Below, piece after piece: positions 19,380 to 31,168 of a DNA stretch of 64,000 bases (position 1 is its first letter; the number at the start of each line of letters is the position of its first letter). The notes below the pieces were generated by a model. It made no database searches. It saw nothing but the letters and a program-made list of their open reading frames with translations, and was not told the origin of the DNA. Position numbers and translations under genes: made by a program. Source of the DNA: Diabrotica undecimpunctata (lineage: Eukaryota > Arthropoda > Insecta > Coleoptera > Chrysomelidae); contig NC_092803.1 of assembly GCF_040954645.1 (NCBI RefSeq), forward strand, positions 61,463,984 to 61,527,983, read 5' to 3'.

Positions 19380-22370
19380 AATATGTGTTGGCTATATCAA
19401 GAATTCACTATACGTAGCCTCTATATAAAAATTCTCATCGACCACATTGAAATTTATTTATTATTGTGTAAAGACCTTATGATAGATGTTCCCGTTCTTT
19501 GTTATAGCTTATAGTTGAAAAGAAAAACATCGATTATCTTCCGAACCATCTAATCAGTTGTCTGTCCCTGCAAAAGGTAGTATATTAAAAATTACAAAAT
19601 AAATTCAAATCATACGGAAAAACGGAATTTCCCAAATCCCAAACTATTCACATCAATGAGTAGATTTTCCATGTATCGCTAAAGCTCAACTGTGAATAGA
19701 AATAATTAGCAGTATATCGAAAACTTAAAAGGTGTTGCAAATGTACTAGCATTTAACTTAAAACATAATTTACAAGAAATTATTTTATTATTTTTTTATG
19801 AAAAATATCAGTTGCAAAAATTTGTTAAATATTTGAAAAATTTATTGGCATAAATATATAAAAAGGTGTGAATACATATCACAAGCTGTTTCGATAAAGT
19901 CACCATGTGTGTTGAAAAACATGGCACATATCTGTAAAAAATTTATAATTGGACTTAAAAACAGTTGATACTATTATACATATAACACACAAGCGAAAAG
20001 ATTTGAAAATCAGCCTAGGATCATTTATCTATATATTTTGTCGTTTGTTGCCGTTGATTTAGAATATGCTTGTTGGTAATAATGATTTTTTTTAAAGCTA
20101 TTTACTTAAAATGTGTATTTATTTATTAAAATTAACATAAAATAGAGTAAATTATACAGAAAGGTCTAAATATCAACTTTTATTTTGTTCTTTTACATAG
20201 TACTTTGGAAAAATCAGAGTATGCGTTAAACAGTAGAGAAAAACTCTTTTAAATGGGAAATAACCACAATTTCAGTTGAAAATATGTTTATTTTGACGTT
20301 TCGATTTCCACTTCGGGCGCATCGTCAAAATAAACTGAAATTTTGATTAATTTCTATTTAAGATAGTAAATAACATAGAAAATTCACAAGAGAGTAGCTT
20401 CAGAAGCATAGCAGTGATAAAAAATTGAATTCCTGTTCCACCTCTCACATAAGTGTTATTTCGTCCTAAGAACTAGTACCTTCAAATTTCTTGCGCATAA
20501 TTGTCCTGGGTAGAGGTTGATCTGTCGTATCTACCTAAATTTTGTCAAACTTCTAAGAATGGGAAATGTATTACTTTTTCGAAAGTCTTTTTGCAATCAA
20601 TATCAATAATCAATCAACTTTGTTTACGAGCAGGTTTTCCTTTTGTTTTTTATTTGTTTCCGAACTAAATCTGAATAAAAATGAGCAATATTTCAATTTT
20701 AAGTATATCTGATTGTAGTAAAGGGCTTGCCAAGCTTAATGCTTTATATTGATATTTATGTATTTTTAATCGTACGAAATATAAGAAATTTCTTAAACAT
20801 TTTTATCATCTACCTTCATTTTATTTATTTTGGTGTATATCTTCTTCAGCTTCATGCCTATCATTATTTAGTTAAAACATTAGTAATTAACACCTTTCTG
20901 TATATTTTACTCTGTCAACCAATTATGCCCTTCCCAAGAGCTTTATTTGTTCTTTAGTTGGGCCTTCCTGTACAGCACCAATTGTAATTGTATGTACCAT
21001 GTTTCTTGATGTTAGTGTTTACTAAAACGAGGTGCTGGACATCTCGAATACGTAACTACATGTATACTCGGCTCCTAAATAAATTCTTTGAATAGTCGTA
21101 AGGTAACTGGCCAGTTTCGCAGTAGGGTGAAAGGACATTGTTTTAGATGCCTTTAATCTAGATAGCTGGAAATACAGGGTGCGTTTCCCCAATAATAAAT
21201 ATGTGCTAATATTATTTGTTGTAACATTATGTAGAGGTTTTTTATGATTTTTTATAAAAAAAAATTGCGTGTTGTCAGTGAGGTTTGAATAAATATACAA
21301 TCAGGTGTTTACGATCGGTATACAGAACTCAGTGCGTTAAAGGTAAAGAATAATTAACAATATGTACAAATTGTATGCAGGAGTCACTTTGACATTGCAT
21401 TATTTTAGCTCTAAACCATACTTCTTATTTTCTTAAACGGTTACTTTTAACCATTAATTTAACCAATTAGTAATTCTTGATTTATGTTTTTAACGGTTCT
21501 TTTCTTTATTTCTGATAAATTGATTTCTCTATACTGAGCGCAAAAACAGGTTTTATATTTCTTATAGTTCACAACAAATTCCTAATTGTAAACGTCACTA
21601 TATTTAGAATCAAACATAACTGTATTTCGAACCAAGTTTTGATTTTTCATGATTATCGATTAGTAAAAAATATTTAACACAAATCCCTACTTGTTAATCC
21701 CTATTTGTTTATAGTTGGAATTCGTCTGTGGATAATTCATTAGTTAAATCAATGAAACAAACGCCAAACCTGCTGAACCTACAGAAATACACGTTCCATC
21801 CATTTTCAATTTGAAGAATACCGAAATACACATCCTAGGCTCTGCAGGTTGGGTTATTGTTCTTCATAACTATTTATTGTGTTTTGCAAACACTTTATCT
21901 GTGTTTATAGTATTATAGCAAATACAATAAAATATATAAGATCTAGATTTTTCATCGACAAATCGGCATAATTTATAAATTGTATTCAAAATTCGGTCTG
22001 TTTACTTATTGAATTATGTGGAGTATTTTTGTGATCCATATTTTGATGGTTTATTAATTTGTTCTGTGAAATAATACCTTTTTACGACAACTGAAAAATC
22101 CGAATATTTGTGTAAACATTAAGGAAGTTTATTTACCCTGAATATTTGTGTTGTAATTTACTTTTCCATAAAATTTGATGAATTATTTACTTTTCAGGCT
22201 ATATAATACAATATTTATTTGATATATGTACTCATATTAAGTTCAAATGAATATACCATCAATTATAAAACGAAAATGAAAGGAATATAAAGCTAACATC
22301 TTTCTTTGCAAATGAAGAATTTACGAAGATATATTTATGTTTTTAGTTCGCTTTAAAATAACTCATACTG
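19380..22370. other. Gene-free AT-rich stretch with a small hairpin
   Basis: No coding exon was supported. At 20286-20335 the arms GTTTATTTTGACG and CGTCAAAATAAAC enclose a TTTCGATTTCCACTTCGGGC loop. The loop resembles the GACGTTTCAATTTCCACTTC segment of the MITE family at 36594 and 59316, so this is probably a diverged relative. Confidence 0.45.
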
Positions 22371-22379
22371 TAAATGGAT

Positions 22380-22850
22380 ATTTACAATTAGACATATATC
22401 TCTAATTACTTTTAAAATCACTCAGAAGTGCATATTGTTTTAAAAGAAGACATGTGTACCTTACTTTACTTAGCTTAGTTACTTTTTAAATCAGTCAATC
22501 GTCCCTAGGTATTTCTACAAGCGCATATATGTCCTTATTTAGGTTTAACATCAGTAATTTGTTCGTAGGTACAGGTACCCTTAAAATCAATCTTACATAT
22601 GTTGCTAGTTTTAAAGTCAGTCATACGTTACTATTTTTAAAAGCAGATGTATATCCTTAGGTAACTTAAGTAATTTGTTGTTACTTTTAAAATCAGACAT
22701 ATATGTTCTTAGTTATCTTTGAAATTAGTCATCTCTTCTTAGGTATTTTTAAAAGTCTGGCATCTCTAGCTAGTTTTAAAATTAGCGATATATCCATATC
22801 TATTTTTAATCTGGTAAGTCAATATGTGTCAGTTTATCATCCTAAGTGTT
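22380..22850. repeat. Degenerate tandem array, unit about 30 bp
   Basis: A loose unit near TTTTAAAATCAGTCATATAT-GTTCTTAGGTA recurs about a dozen times with heavy divergence and variable spacing (for example at about 22590, 22610, 22680, 22720). No coding content. It looks like an old minisatellite. Confidence 0.55.
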
Positions 22851-22859
22851 TTTAGGTAA

Positions 22860-24220
22860 TCTCAAAGATCAGTGAGGTTAAAGGGTCTGTATACTTAAAA
22901 AAATTCCAGAATTGCGTTGGATTAACATTGAAATTATCCGTCTTTGATAAGAACGGATTTGAGACTGTTTATTTTTAATTTTAGCATGTTATATTAATTT
23001 TGTTTTTTAAGAAGTTTATATATTTTTTATTTTAAATAATCATGTAACAGAAAATAAGCGTAGCTTATCCTACATACTTCTGGAACAGTCCTATAACAGT
23101 ATTACAAATAGAAACCGGACAAGCAGACATAAATATTTGTTAATGCAATTATATCATTTTGAGTCGTGAAGTACAATTCGACATGAATAATTTTCTTTTT
23201 GACTGCGTTTATAAGCATTTTCAAGTGTTGGGTTTGGGTTATTGTGACTTCGAAAATCCATGTTTTCAAGCTGTTATGTGCATTGTTAACTTTCTTTATT
23301 GATCTTCTGCTTTTTCTCTTTTTGTCTAATTTTTTTAACTTGGTTGTTCTGGCTTTTCATGCATTTTTTTCGTTTAGTTCCTTTCTTACCCACATATATT
23401 ATTTTCTACGTTGTCAGAAGGAATTATTAGGTCCAGTAATGTCAAAAACACTGTTTATTTTTTCAATATTTTTCTATTAGATATATATTTTTTTCTTTTT
23501 TGGCCCCTTTTCACCGAAATGTCTTGTTGATGTTTTATCTTGTTTACCACATGTTTTTAAATTTATCTTCTTTTGTATTAGTGTATATTCTATAGCTTAC
23601 TAATGAGAGGCTTTAAGCTATGTAATATTCCTTTTATTTTTTGTTATACACTAATCTTTTGACACAAAAAAAAACAATTTTGTTTTGCTAAAATTTCTGA
23701 AAATATTTTTTAATTTTTTATCAATTTCGTGCCAAAAAGGAATTATATTCGAGTAAAGAATTAGTTGTTACTATTTCGTCTCAAAATCTTTCATTAATTA
23801 GGAAAATCGTGTATATAGATGTAAATATTACTAATTATAACTGAAGCTTTAAGTATTATTATCTAGATTGTTATAATCATATTAGTGGTTTATTTGTTTT
23901 ACTTACTATAATTTGATATTTAAAGAAATATGTTTTTAATTTCATTTGTGTACGATATAAAAATAAAAAGATTTTGTTGTAAATAGTGATTTTTATTAAC
24001 AGTCCATGACTATATGGATATGGACTTCCCAATTATTACTTGGCCTAAAAAAGGACGGTGTTTGCCACACACTAATATTTTTTAACCGGAAATAAGTTCT
24101 GCACCAGATAACTTAAAAATTTATTATGTATATAGTTTAGTCAGACAAAAGTTAATTTGTTAATTTGGCAATTTTAATTGTCTCCGGCACTGCCGGCAGT
24201 CTCATTTGCGTGGGGTGTGT
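22860..24220. other. Gene-free AT-rich stretch
   Basis: No gene supported. The 93-codon frame at 23199-23480 is hydrophobic only because the sequence is T-rich, and it shows no recognisable domain. Confidence 0.45.
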
Positions 24221-24222
24221 AG

Positions 24223-24717
24223 TAAAGGTGGGTACACATATGCGAGCCGAACGGTATACGTACCGTACGCGTACAGATCCTTGAAAAATATTCTACATCG
24301 TACTGATCGCATACTTATCTCGATCCATGGAAAGCGACAAACCAACAACGAACACACACGTGCGAAATAATTCATTTTATTTATAATTTGGGTACTGATT
24401 TATGTTCCTGTTTTTGCTTGTTTAACAAAAATAAAAATATGTACAATAATCAGTTTACTGTTTTTTCACGTCTCTCTAGGAAGGAACACGTCATTCACAC
24501 AATGTCGATTTGATGACACAATAAAAATGTTCGCTGCGTCTAGTAAGCGCCGTCCAAACTGAAAGACGAGCTTCCTTTGAAGTCGTGGAATAAACCGCAA
24601 CAATTTGGTTCGCGACGAGTCACGATGAAACAGCACGCAAGCGGTTTTTTCTGCCGTACACATTAACGAATATAGCGTTCGCATACCGTTTGGCTCGTAT
24701 ATGTGTACCGACCTTTA
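24223..24717. repeat. TIR element of about 495 bp (MITE-like)
   Basis: TAAAGGTGGGTACACATATG at the left end and its diverged reverse complement (CATATGTGTACCGACCTTTA type) at the right enclose about 495 bp. The pairing continues through CGAGCCGAACGGTAT. The 72-codon minus frame inside (24466-24684) might be a transposase scrap but is not recognisable. The right end abuts the next inverted repeat. Confidence 0.6.
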
Positions 24718-24862
24718 GATAAGTTCAGATAAATTTAGTAATTCAGCAATTTTTAGAACAATTATACAAATCATGTAATGTATTACATTACAGTGTAGTG
24801 TACATTATATGTATCTTGTTCTGAAAATTGCTGAATTAATAAATTTATCTGAACTTATCTAA
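24715..24862. repeat. Foldback MITE, 148 bp
   Basis: TTAGATAAGTTCAGATAAAT at the left pairs with ATTTATCTGAACTTATCTAA at the right, and pairing continues through TTCAGCAATTTT.AGAACA. Nearly the whole element is inverted repeat around a short AT-rich centre. Confidence 0.75.
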
Positions 24863-25019
24863 CTGAAGTCAAACTGTTTATGATTGTTTGTTTAAACTCT
24901 TTACATAAAAACACATAGACTATTTTTAATTTGTAGTTTAATAATTCTTAGACTTTTTCAAGATGATTGTCTAAAATTAAAAACTTCTGTTCTAGTACAA
25001 TAGTACGTACATAATATAT

Positions 25020-25925
25020 ACTTCTTCGGATTTCGCGTAGGGTAACAGCAATTTACGGTTCTCATTTTACCGCACATAGTTTTTATACTGAAAAATGTCT
25101 TCGTCTGAAAGGAATCGAAAAGATTCTGTTAAAAGAAAAAGATGTGTAATGAGTTTAGATAAAAAAATTCAGTTGTTAGACTGTTTAGCTGCAGGAGAAT
25201 CATGTGGAAGTGCCGCAAAGAATTTTAAAGTGAATGAATCTACTTCAAGTATCAAAGAGTAAGAAAATCATTCGTTCTAGTTCATGCAACAAAGTAACTT
25301 GTTTTTCGCTATCTCAAACCTTAGAAAAAATGGAAAAAGCACTGGCCCTTTGGATCAAAGATTAAATAAAAAAGATAATGCCAATTAGCATACGAATAAA
25401 ATAAGAAAAGGCTCTTCGTCTTTACGACAATCTAAAGGCTGACAACGAATCTTTTAGTTTCCGAGCGAGTAAAGGATGGTTCGAAAGATTAAAAAAGAGT
25501 TTCTTTACATAACGTCAAAATTCCAAGAAGTAACAGTCGAGACGGCAATCACGACTCTCACTTTAAGCAACATAAACACGATATGCTCAAAAACTTCAAG
25601 ACATGGTTTTTGACGTGGATGGTGACATAAGGAAATTAAGAAGAAAATTAAGCAGCCAATCGGCTTATCATATTTTAAAAAATGAAGTTTTTAAAGCATT
25701 CTATACTCGTAATATATACACATAGGTATGCATTTATTAAATATAACTATCTAACTGCTTATTTTATTGTTTCATCGCATATCTACATATGTACTAATAT
25801 ACGTATCCTAATTGGGATTATATTTCATATTTTTCTTTGGATCGTGGATCCCTCGCCAACCACGATTTCACCAACCGCGCCTTTCTCCTCAGAACGCAAC
25901 CCCCGCGGTTGAAGAGGGATTACTC
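25020..25925 (+). pseudogene. pogo/Tigger-like transposase remnant
   Basis: An ATG at 25095 starts MSSSERNRKDSVKRKRCVMS, leading into LDKKIQLLDCLAAGESCGSA and AAKNFKVNESTSSIKE. This is a psq-type helix-turn-helix as in CENP-B/pogo transposases. A second DNA-binding part follows (ESFSFRASKGWFERLKK) after stops. The DDE domain is missing. The right end reads CGTGGATCCCTCGCCAACCA ... CCGCGGTTGAAGAGGGATTAC, typical of Tigger-style ends. It directly abuts a Jockey-like fragment. Confidence 0.75.
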
Positions 25926-26110
25926 TAGTTAGAGCAAATAGTACTGACTCTAGTCACAAAAGCATTGTATGTGGAGTACCACAAGATTTCCTTAGAGTAC
26001 TTTTCCTTATTTTTTTAAATGACATCACTAACTTAAAGATCGATGGAAAAATTTTTCTTTTTACTGATTACTTGGAGGAACTCTAATATTGCAACTCTTC
26101 ATGCAATTAT
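25926..26110 (+). mobile_element. Jockey-like non-LTR RT, part 1 of 3
   Basis: Plus frames read SHKSIVCGVPQDFLRVLFLI, FLNDITNLKIDGKIFLFTDY: the GVPQG...L..NDI...FADD region of a Jockey/CR1-like RT, with the catalytic ADD altered to TDY. The reading is cut by an RTE-like insertion at 26123 and resumes at 27385. Confidence 0.7.
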
Positions 26111-26122
26111 AACTTTTGATCT

Positions 26123-27372
26123 CCTCATCATCATTCTGGCTTAACAACCCTGCGTGGGGGTCCTAGCCTATTGTCCCTATCTCCGCCAAGCACGTATTCC
26201 CATATTTCTCATGTCTTCATCGATGTTATCAAGAAACCTTGTCCTGGGTCTTCTTCTCTCACCAATGGGTCTATCAAGAAGTGTTTTTCTAGCTGGGTCA
26301 TTTTGTTTCATCCGCATTACATATCACATCCACCTCAGACGTCCTATCTTAATATGTTTTACGAGATCAGGTTCCTGATATATTCTATAAAGTTCGAAGT
26401 TGTATCGTCTTCTCCACACTCCGTTGTCATTCACTGCTCCATAGATTCGCCTTAGTACTTTTCTTTCGAAACATCCTAACATGCTTTCGTTATTTTTTGT
26501 TAGAGTCCAGGTCTCTGAACCATATGTTAGGACTGGGCGTATTATTGTTTTGTAGAGTTTTATTATTCCAATCCTTGGGGAGGGATTTCTGTGTCTATAC
26601 TTCTTTTATAAGCTCCTGTAATGCCGTAATGGTATCATGGCCACCTTCTTTATATAGTTCAGCTGGGAGATTATCTACTCCGGGTGATTTGTTTCTGGCT
26701 AGTTTTTAACTGCATCTTTAACTTCAAGAAGCGTTGGTGGTTCCTCTTCGCTCTCGTCTGCTCCCCTTACCTCATCTTTTTCGCCTTCCAGTTTTTCTTC
26801 GTGTTCCTCTATATTAAGTGTCTGGTTAAAGTATTCCACCCATCTATTCAATACATCTTTCCGTGTTGTTAATAGGTCACCATTCTGACTTCTGCATTGT
26901 TTGTGGTTGCCTTGAATTCTTTTCTGTTGATGTTAACTTTCTTATAGAATGCTCTGAATTCTTTATCTCTTTTAAGGTTTTTCTATGTATTTAAGTTCCG
27001 TATTTAGGTGGTTTCGTTTTTTTCTTATGTGTATCCTCTTTTCTTCTATTCTCTTTGTCTGGCAATTCTCTACAGTTATTCTAGTTCATCGGGTAAGCAT
27101 CTTTCTATAGGCTTCATTTTTTTCTTTTGTTGCATTTTTGCAATCATCGTCAAACCAATGAATTTTACCGGCACACATTTCTGTTCCTATTTCATTTTTC
27201 GCTGCTGCTTCAATATCTTCTTTTATTTTGGTCCAGTAGGAGTCTATATCTGTCTGGCCTTCTTCATTTACATTTTGATTCCTTAGCCTTTTGGTGATGT
27301 TTTCTGAGTACCGTTCTGCGATTGCCGCATCTCTCGGCTTTTGCACATTCCTTTTTTTTTTGTATCTATTTT
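26123..27372 (-). mobile_element. RTE-like element, internally deleted, inserted in the Jockey-like copy
   Basis: The insert is flanked by a 12-bp near-exact duplication, AACTTTTGATCT (26111-26122) and AACTTCTGATCT (27373-27384). The minus 3' tail is GCCAGAATGATGATGAGG. At the 5' side a minus frame (27086-27346) gives KEDIEAAAKNEIGTEM and IHWFDDDCKNATKEKNEAY, the linker after the endonuclease. At the 3' side frames match the C-terminal module of the 4556 and 45154 copies. Most of the RT is deleted or broken. Confidence 0.8.
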
Positions 27373-27384
27373 AACTTCTGATCT

Positions 27385-27680
27385 ACTCAAAATAAAAACC
27401 TGGTGTGACTCTAATTTACTTTCTTTTAACGTGAATAAGACAGTAGTATTATCCTATAAAGGAGCTCTTTAACCCTTGCTTCTTAATAACCGCCAGATCA
27501 GTACCGTTGATTCTGTAAAATTTCTTGGTATTTTTATAGACAGCAACCTTAAATGATCCCTTCATATCGATTTATTAAGTAAGATACTAGCCTCAGCCTG
27601 CTATTCAATAAGATCTGTTTCGAAGGAAATTAATTTAGTATTTTCCAAAATAACATATTTTTCTTTGTTCGAGTCTCATC
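27385..27680 (+). mobile_element. Jockey-like non-LTR RT, part 2 of 3
   Basis: The frame reads LLNNRQISTVDSVKFLGIFI, DSNLKWSL-type HIDLLSKILASACYSIRSVS (with one stop), INLVFSKITYFSLFESHL. This is the RT thumb region following part 1. It is cut after FESHL by the PIF/Harbinger-like element, and RYG resumes at 29312. Confidence 0.75.
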
Positions 27681-29303
27681 TAGTCATGTGTAACACTGTG
27701 TGGTATGACACTTTTGTGCTGATACTTTACGGTGCGTTATGTGCATTGACACCGCGATAATAAAGTGTCATGACACAGTAACACCGTAGTAACACCCCGA
27801 GTGTTCCCGAGCAATGCAATTAACTGCAATAGTGCGATTTGATACAAGATATAACAAAAAGAGACAGTGTGTTCCTTTGTTGTCAAAAAGGTTTTATTTG
27901 TGAAAAGATCAACTTTAGATCAGAGTCTCGCACAACTATTAAGTAAATGCAAAACAGATGTTACAGCTTCTTCATGTGTTTTTACAATATTTGTCCTTAT
28001 TTCGATGGTTTAGCAAAATATTGTCGTTTTGTAAGGATATAACCAGTCTCTTTATTTAGATTATTTTTTATGGGCCACTCACTTGAATTGATCCCAAATA
28101 AAAGTTTATACTCAGATATAGATTATTAATGTTTTGACCCAAATCAATTTTAAAAAGAACATTTTTATTGAAGCTTGAGATATTACAAAAGTTTGTAAAA
28201 ATAAATTTAAATATAAGTAATTTCTAAATAATTTTAAAGTGTTTAATAATCACAGATCAGACATAGGATATCTTTGTAATTATTAAATTTAATATATTTT
28301 GACATTTTCATTAGAGATGTATAAGGTGTATTTAATTTCAATAAATTTTTATGCACAAATATGCTTCATATATTGTGGAATAGAGTACTTAGGTATTCCA
28401 TTTAACAGATATCCAACATAAAGGATTAACAAAATAAACAGGTTAACACAATAAAACAAAGGATTAATATTTTAAATTCGAATGGCTTATAGATTATTAA
28501 TTATAAATAAAAAGTTTTTAATCAAAAGTACTACACTCAAGTATTAACAGCACCCTCATTTGCCAGTATTTCCATGTTTTCTCTATTAACTACAATGTTA
28601 TGTAAAACTGAACAACCTGTTGGGTATTATTCTTTGAACAAAAGGTAACTTACATCTCATTCCACATGTTAAAATGGTAAATCTCTTTAAAATACCAAAA
28701 GCTATGTCTTTCACAATTTTTGATGCAGTTTGTGATAGATTATATAGCACTTTGAACTGCTGTCTGAAGATTCTACAATGGTAGTTGAGAACTGGATATC
28801 CACTATTTCCTAATAATCCATTGTCCATAAATTCCCTATTTTGTATACCCATTATATGCAAAAGTATTTAACAACTCCTAACTAACAACAGTTACGTCTA
28901 ATAATTGCACTTTCATATTGTACGACGAGTATTATGGGTTATGGTACCTATTCTTTAAATGAGAAAATAATTAAATTCAACGTTTCACTCTTTTCAATGA
29001 TCTTATTTTAATTTTTATTATAGGATCCTGTAATAGGTTAACAAATACAATTTATAGTTTATAGATTAATTTATATATACAAAAATATTTAATGTCATTC
29101 GTCAAAATAAAAGAATAAAATCTGTCATTGCAATGACTCTCTATTGACGACATACGCATTAGAGAAAGCTTCAAACTTTCAAGTAGTGTCAATGGCTTAT
29201 TGTGTTATATGGCACAATAGTGTTGACACACTGAGTTGATACAATAAGGTGCGCCACTGTTGCTGTATCAACACCCAAAAATTTAGTGTGTTACCCATGG
29301 TTA
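27681..29303 (-). mobile_element. PIF/Harbinger-like element with degenerate transposase
   Basis: Ends TAGTCATGTGTAACAC (27681) and its diverged inverted copy (TAACCATGGGTAACAC read inward from 29303) define 1623 bp. The minus frame 28598-28861 reads FMDNGLLGNSGYPVLNY, then AFGILKRFTILTCGMRCKLP. These are the D-containing GDSGYP-type block and the ERAFG.LKRRF block of HARBI1-like DDE nucleases. The frame is shifted between them and the first half is absent. The flanking duplication GTCTCATC (27673-27680, 29304-29311) is longer than the 3 bp normal for this superfamily. Confidence 0.65.
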
Positions 29304-29480
29304 GTCTCATCTTCGCTATGGCCTTCCTTGTTATGGTTCCGGTACAGCTGCCTAATCTGTAACTTCTTCTCCTTAAGTTCCGTAAATTGACAAAAGCCTA
29401 TCTATCTAAAAGACCATATATTATTCAGTGGAAGACTTTCTTAACGAATACTAAGAAACTACAGTACGTTTACGTACAAG
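29304..29480 (+). mobile_element. Jockey-like non-LTR RT, part 3 of 3
   Basis: After the duplicated SHL codons the sequence continues RYGLPCYGSGTAA, the FESHLRYGxxxWG motif of Jockey-like proteins, then decays and runs into an (AT)n tract at 29494. Confidence 0.65.
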
Positions 29481-29489
29481 CAACTTAAG

Positions 29490-29493
<4 letters not shown>

Positions 29494-29553
<60 letters not shown>
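29494..29553. repeat. (AT)n microsatellite
   Basis: About 60 bases of uninterrupted AT dinucleotides between the Jockey-like remnant and a Penelope-like fragment. Confidence 0.95.
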
Positions 29554-29559
<6 letters not shown>

Positions 29560-30048
29560 TCATCCAGATTATCTTCGACATTATCTTATATCCGACAAGA
29601 AGATCTTCAATTGTTAAAAAATATTTTAATTGAAAACTCTTATCTTCCAGATATGCTACCTAGGATGCTTTTATCTAATATTGTTAATATAAATAACTTA
29701 ACACCATTTTTTGCTAAATCTCAAAACATTGTATCTAACAATCAGAACATCTATTATCATTCACTACCTTTTATACCATCATTAACACCTAAATTAATAC
29801 AAACACTAAAGGTTATTGACAACATAAAAATAGCAACAAAGAACATCAAAACTATTTCATCTTTATATTCCAAAACTAAATATCATATAGACAAATTTGA
29901 AAAAACGAATGTAGTATACAGCATTAGTTGTACTCAGTGTGAAGCTGAGTATGTTGGTGAGACCGGAAGAAATCTTTCAAATCGCATTATTTCTCACAAA
30001 AGTGATTGCAGAATTAAAAAACCATCTTGTGCTTTGGCAGAGCATTAA
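29560..30048 (+). mobile_element. Penelope-like element fragment with GIY-YIG domain
   Basis: A 145-codon frame (29611-30048) ends with NVVYSISCTQCEAEYVGETG followed by RNLSNRIISHKSDCR and CALAEH. The paired Cys, EYVGET-R-L and the downstream His are the GIY-YIG endonuclease signature of Penelope-like retroelements. Upstream residues (FIPSLTPKLIQTLKV) belong to the linker after RT. It begins next to (AT)n, a common neighbour of these elements in this window. Confidence 0.85.
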
Positions 30049-30099
30049 AGTCACTGGAATCGAACTGAATTGCCTCCAAGTTGGTTTGAAACTGTCTGC

Positions 30100-30580
30100 A
30101 GAATCTGATTCAGCTTGAAAAAAGTAACATAGCAAGTTTACTCTGGGTGCCTAGACAAACTGGTATTGAAGGAAATGAAAAATCAGACCAAAAAACATTC
30201 ATAGGCCCAGAACTTTTCGTTGGCATAGCAGGAAGCACAGCCAAAAGAACAATATCGGACTGGTCTTTCGAGGGTTTTCATACATAAATCTTCGAAGAAG
30301 GACTCCAAAGATCTACTAGATGTGAATAGGAATGATAATGCTAATTATCGTAGGCTTCCTAACAGGACACTGTCGCCTCAAAGGGCACTGACTGACAGAA
30401 AGTGCTTGTTGCAGATTTTGTCTGGAGATAATGCTCAATACGTTAATGTACGACTTCATAAGTGTCGCTAAAGGCCGTAATAGATTTTGTTAAAAATGCT
30501 GGGCTGGAAAGACAACTTTAACCTAAGGATGAGCCCTAATAGGCCTCTTAGGTCTAGTGGAAGTGTGATTAAGCGCCCAC
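30100..30580 (+). mobile_element. RNase H / C-terminal remnant of a LOA/I-like retrotransposon
   Basis: Broken frames read LLWVPRQTGIEGNEKSDQ (the RNase H active-site helix with D), FIGPELFVGIAGSTAKRTIS and IVGFLTGHCRLKGH. The same segments occur in the element at 35598-37516 (VAWVPGPKGHKGNEKADE, FIGPEPFCGV). No RT is attached. Confidence 0.7.
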
Positions 30581-30592
30581 TCTTATCGAACT

Positions 30593-30831
30593 ATAAACAT
30601 ATAATACAAGTAGACTGATCGCTGCAATATATTACCGTTCTCCCAGTACGACAGAGAAAAGTGACGTAAAGCAATCCATGCATCTTTTTATAATGGGCCG
30701 GGTTTATCGACTACGTGACCTTCCCATTGGCCATTTACTGCTCTGTCGTTTGACGTCTGACTGTTTTCTCTGTCGCACTGAGGGAACGACGCTGTATTGC
30801 AACGCTTAGTCTATTTGTATTATATGTTTAT
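30593..30831. repeat. Foldback MITE, about 239 bp
   Basis: ATAAACATATAATACAAGTA at the left pairs with TATTTGTATTATATGTTTAT at the right. The pairing continues inward through TGATCG.TGCAATA, CGTTC.C and CGACAGAGAAAAnnGACGT. Non-coding; probably mobilised by an autonomous partner elsewhere. Confidence 0.75.
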
Positions 30832-31168
30832 GTGTTGAACCTAACCTAATCTAACCTTCACCTACGCTGAGTATCGTTAGTGACTGATGAGTATTTTTGG
30901 TTCGCGAATCAGCTGCTTCTACATTTGATGTAGAAAAATATTCTGTTAATTTATTGTTAATTTATGATACCTCATTTTTTGCATGCGCTTATATAAATTG
31001 TCATATAACGTCAACGTCAAGCTGAAGTGGCCTGAGGTGGAAATGAAAGGTATCAACACTGAGGAGACATCGTTTTTTTTTTTGTTGTAATTTGAAGTCC
31101 TAGCTATAACAGTCTAGCCATAATTTGAGTGGATAAATTAGAATTTTATAAGTAAGACACCTTTTGGT
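30832..31168. other. Gene-free; downstream flank of the minus-strand gene
   Basis: No exon seen. It is downstream of the stop codon of the 31169-32748 exon, but no clear AATAAA was found on the minus strand close to the stop. Confidence 0.4.

Noticed and set aside
23199..23480. 93-residue hydrophobic protein
   Set aside because: T-rich sequence yields Phe/Leu-rich frames by composition; no start context, splice sites or domain.
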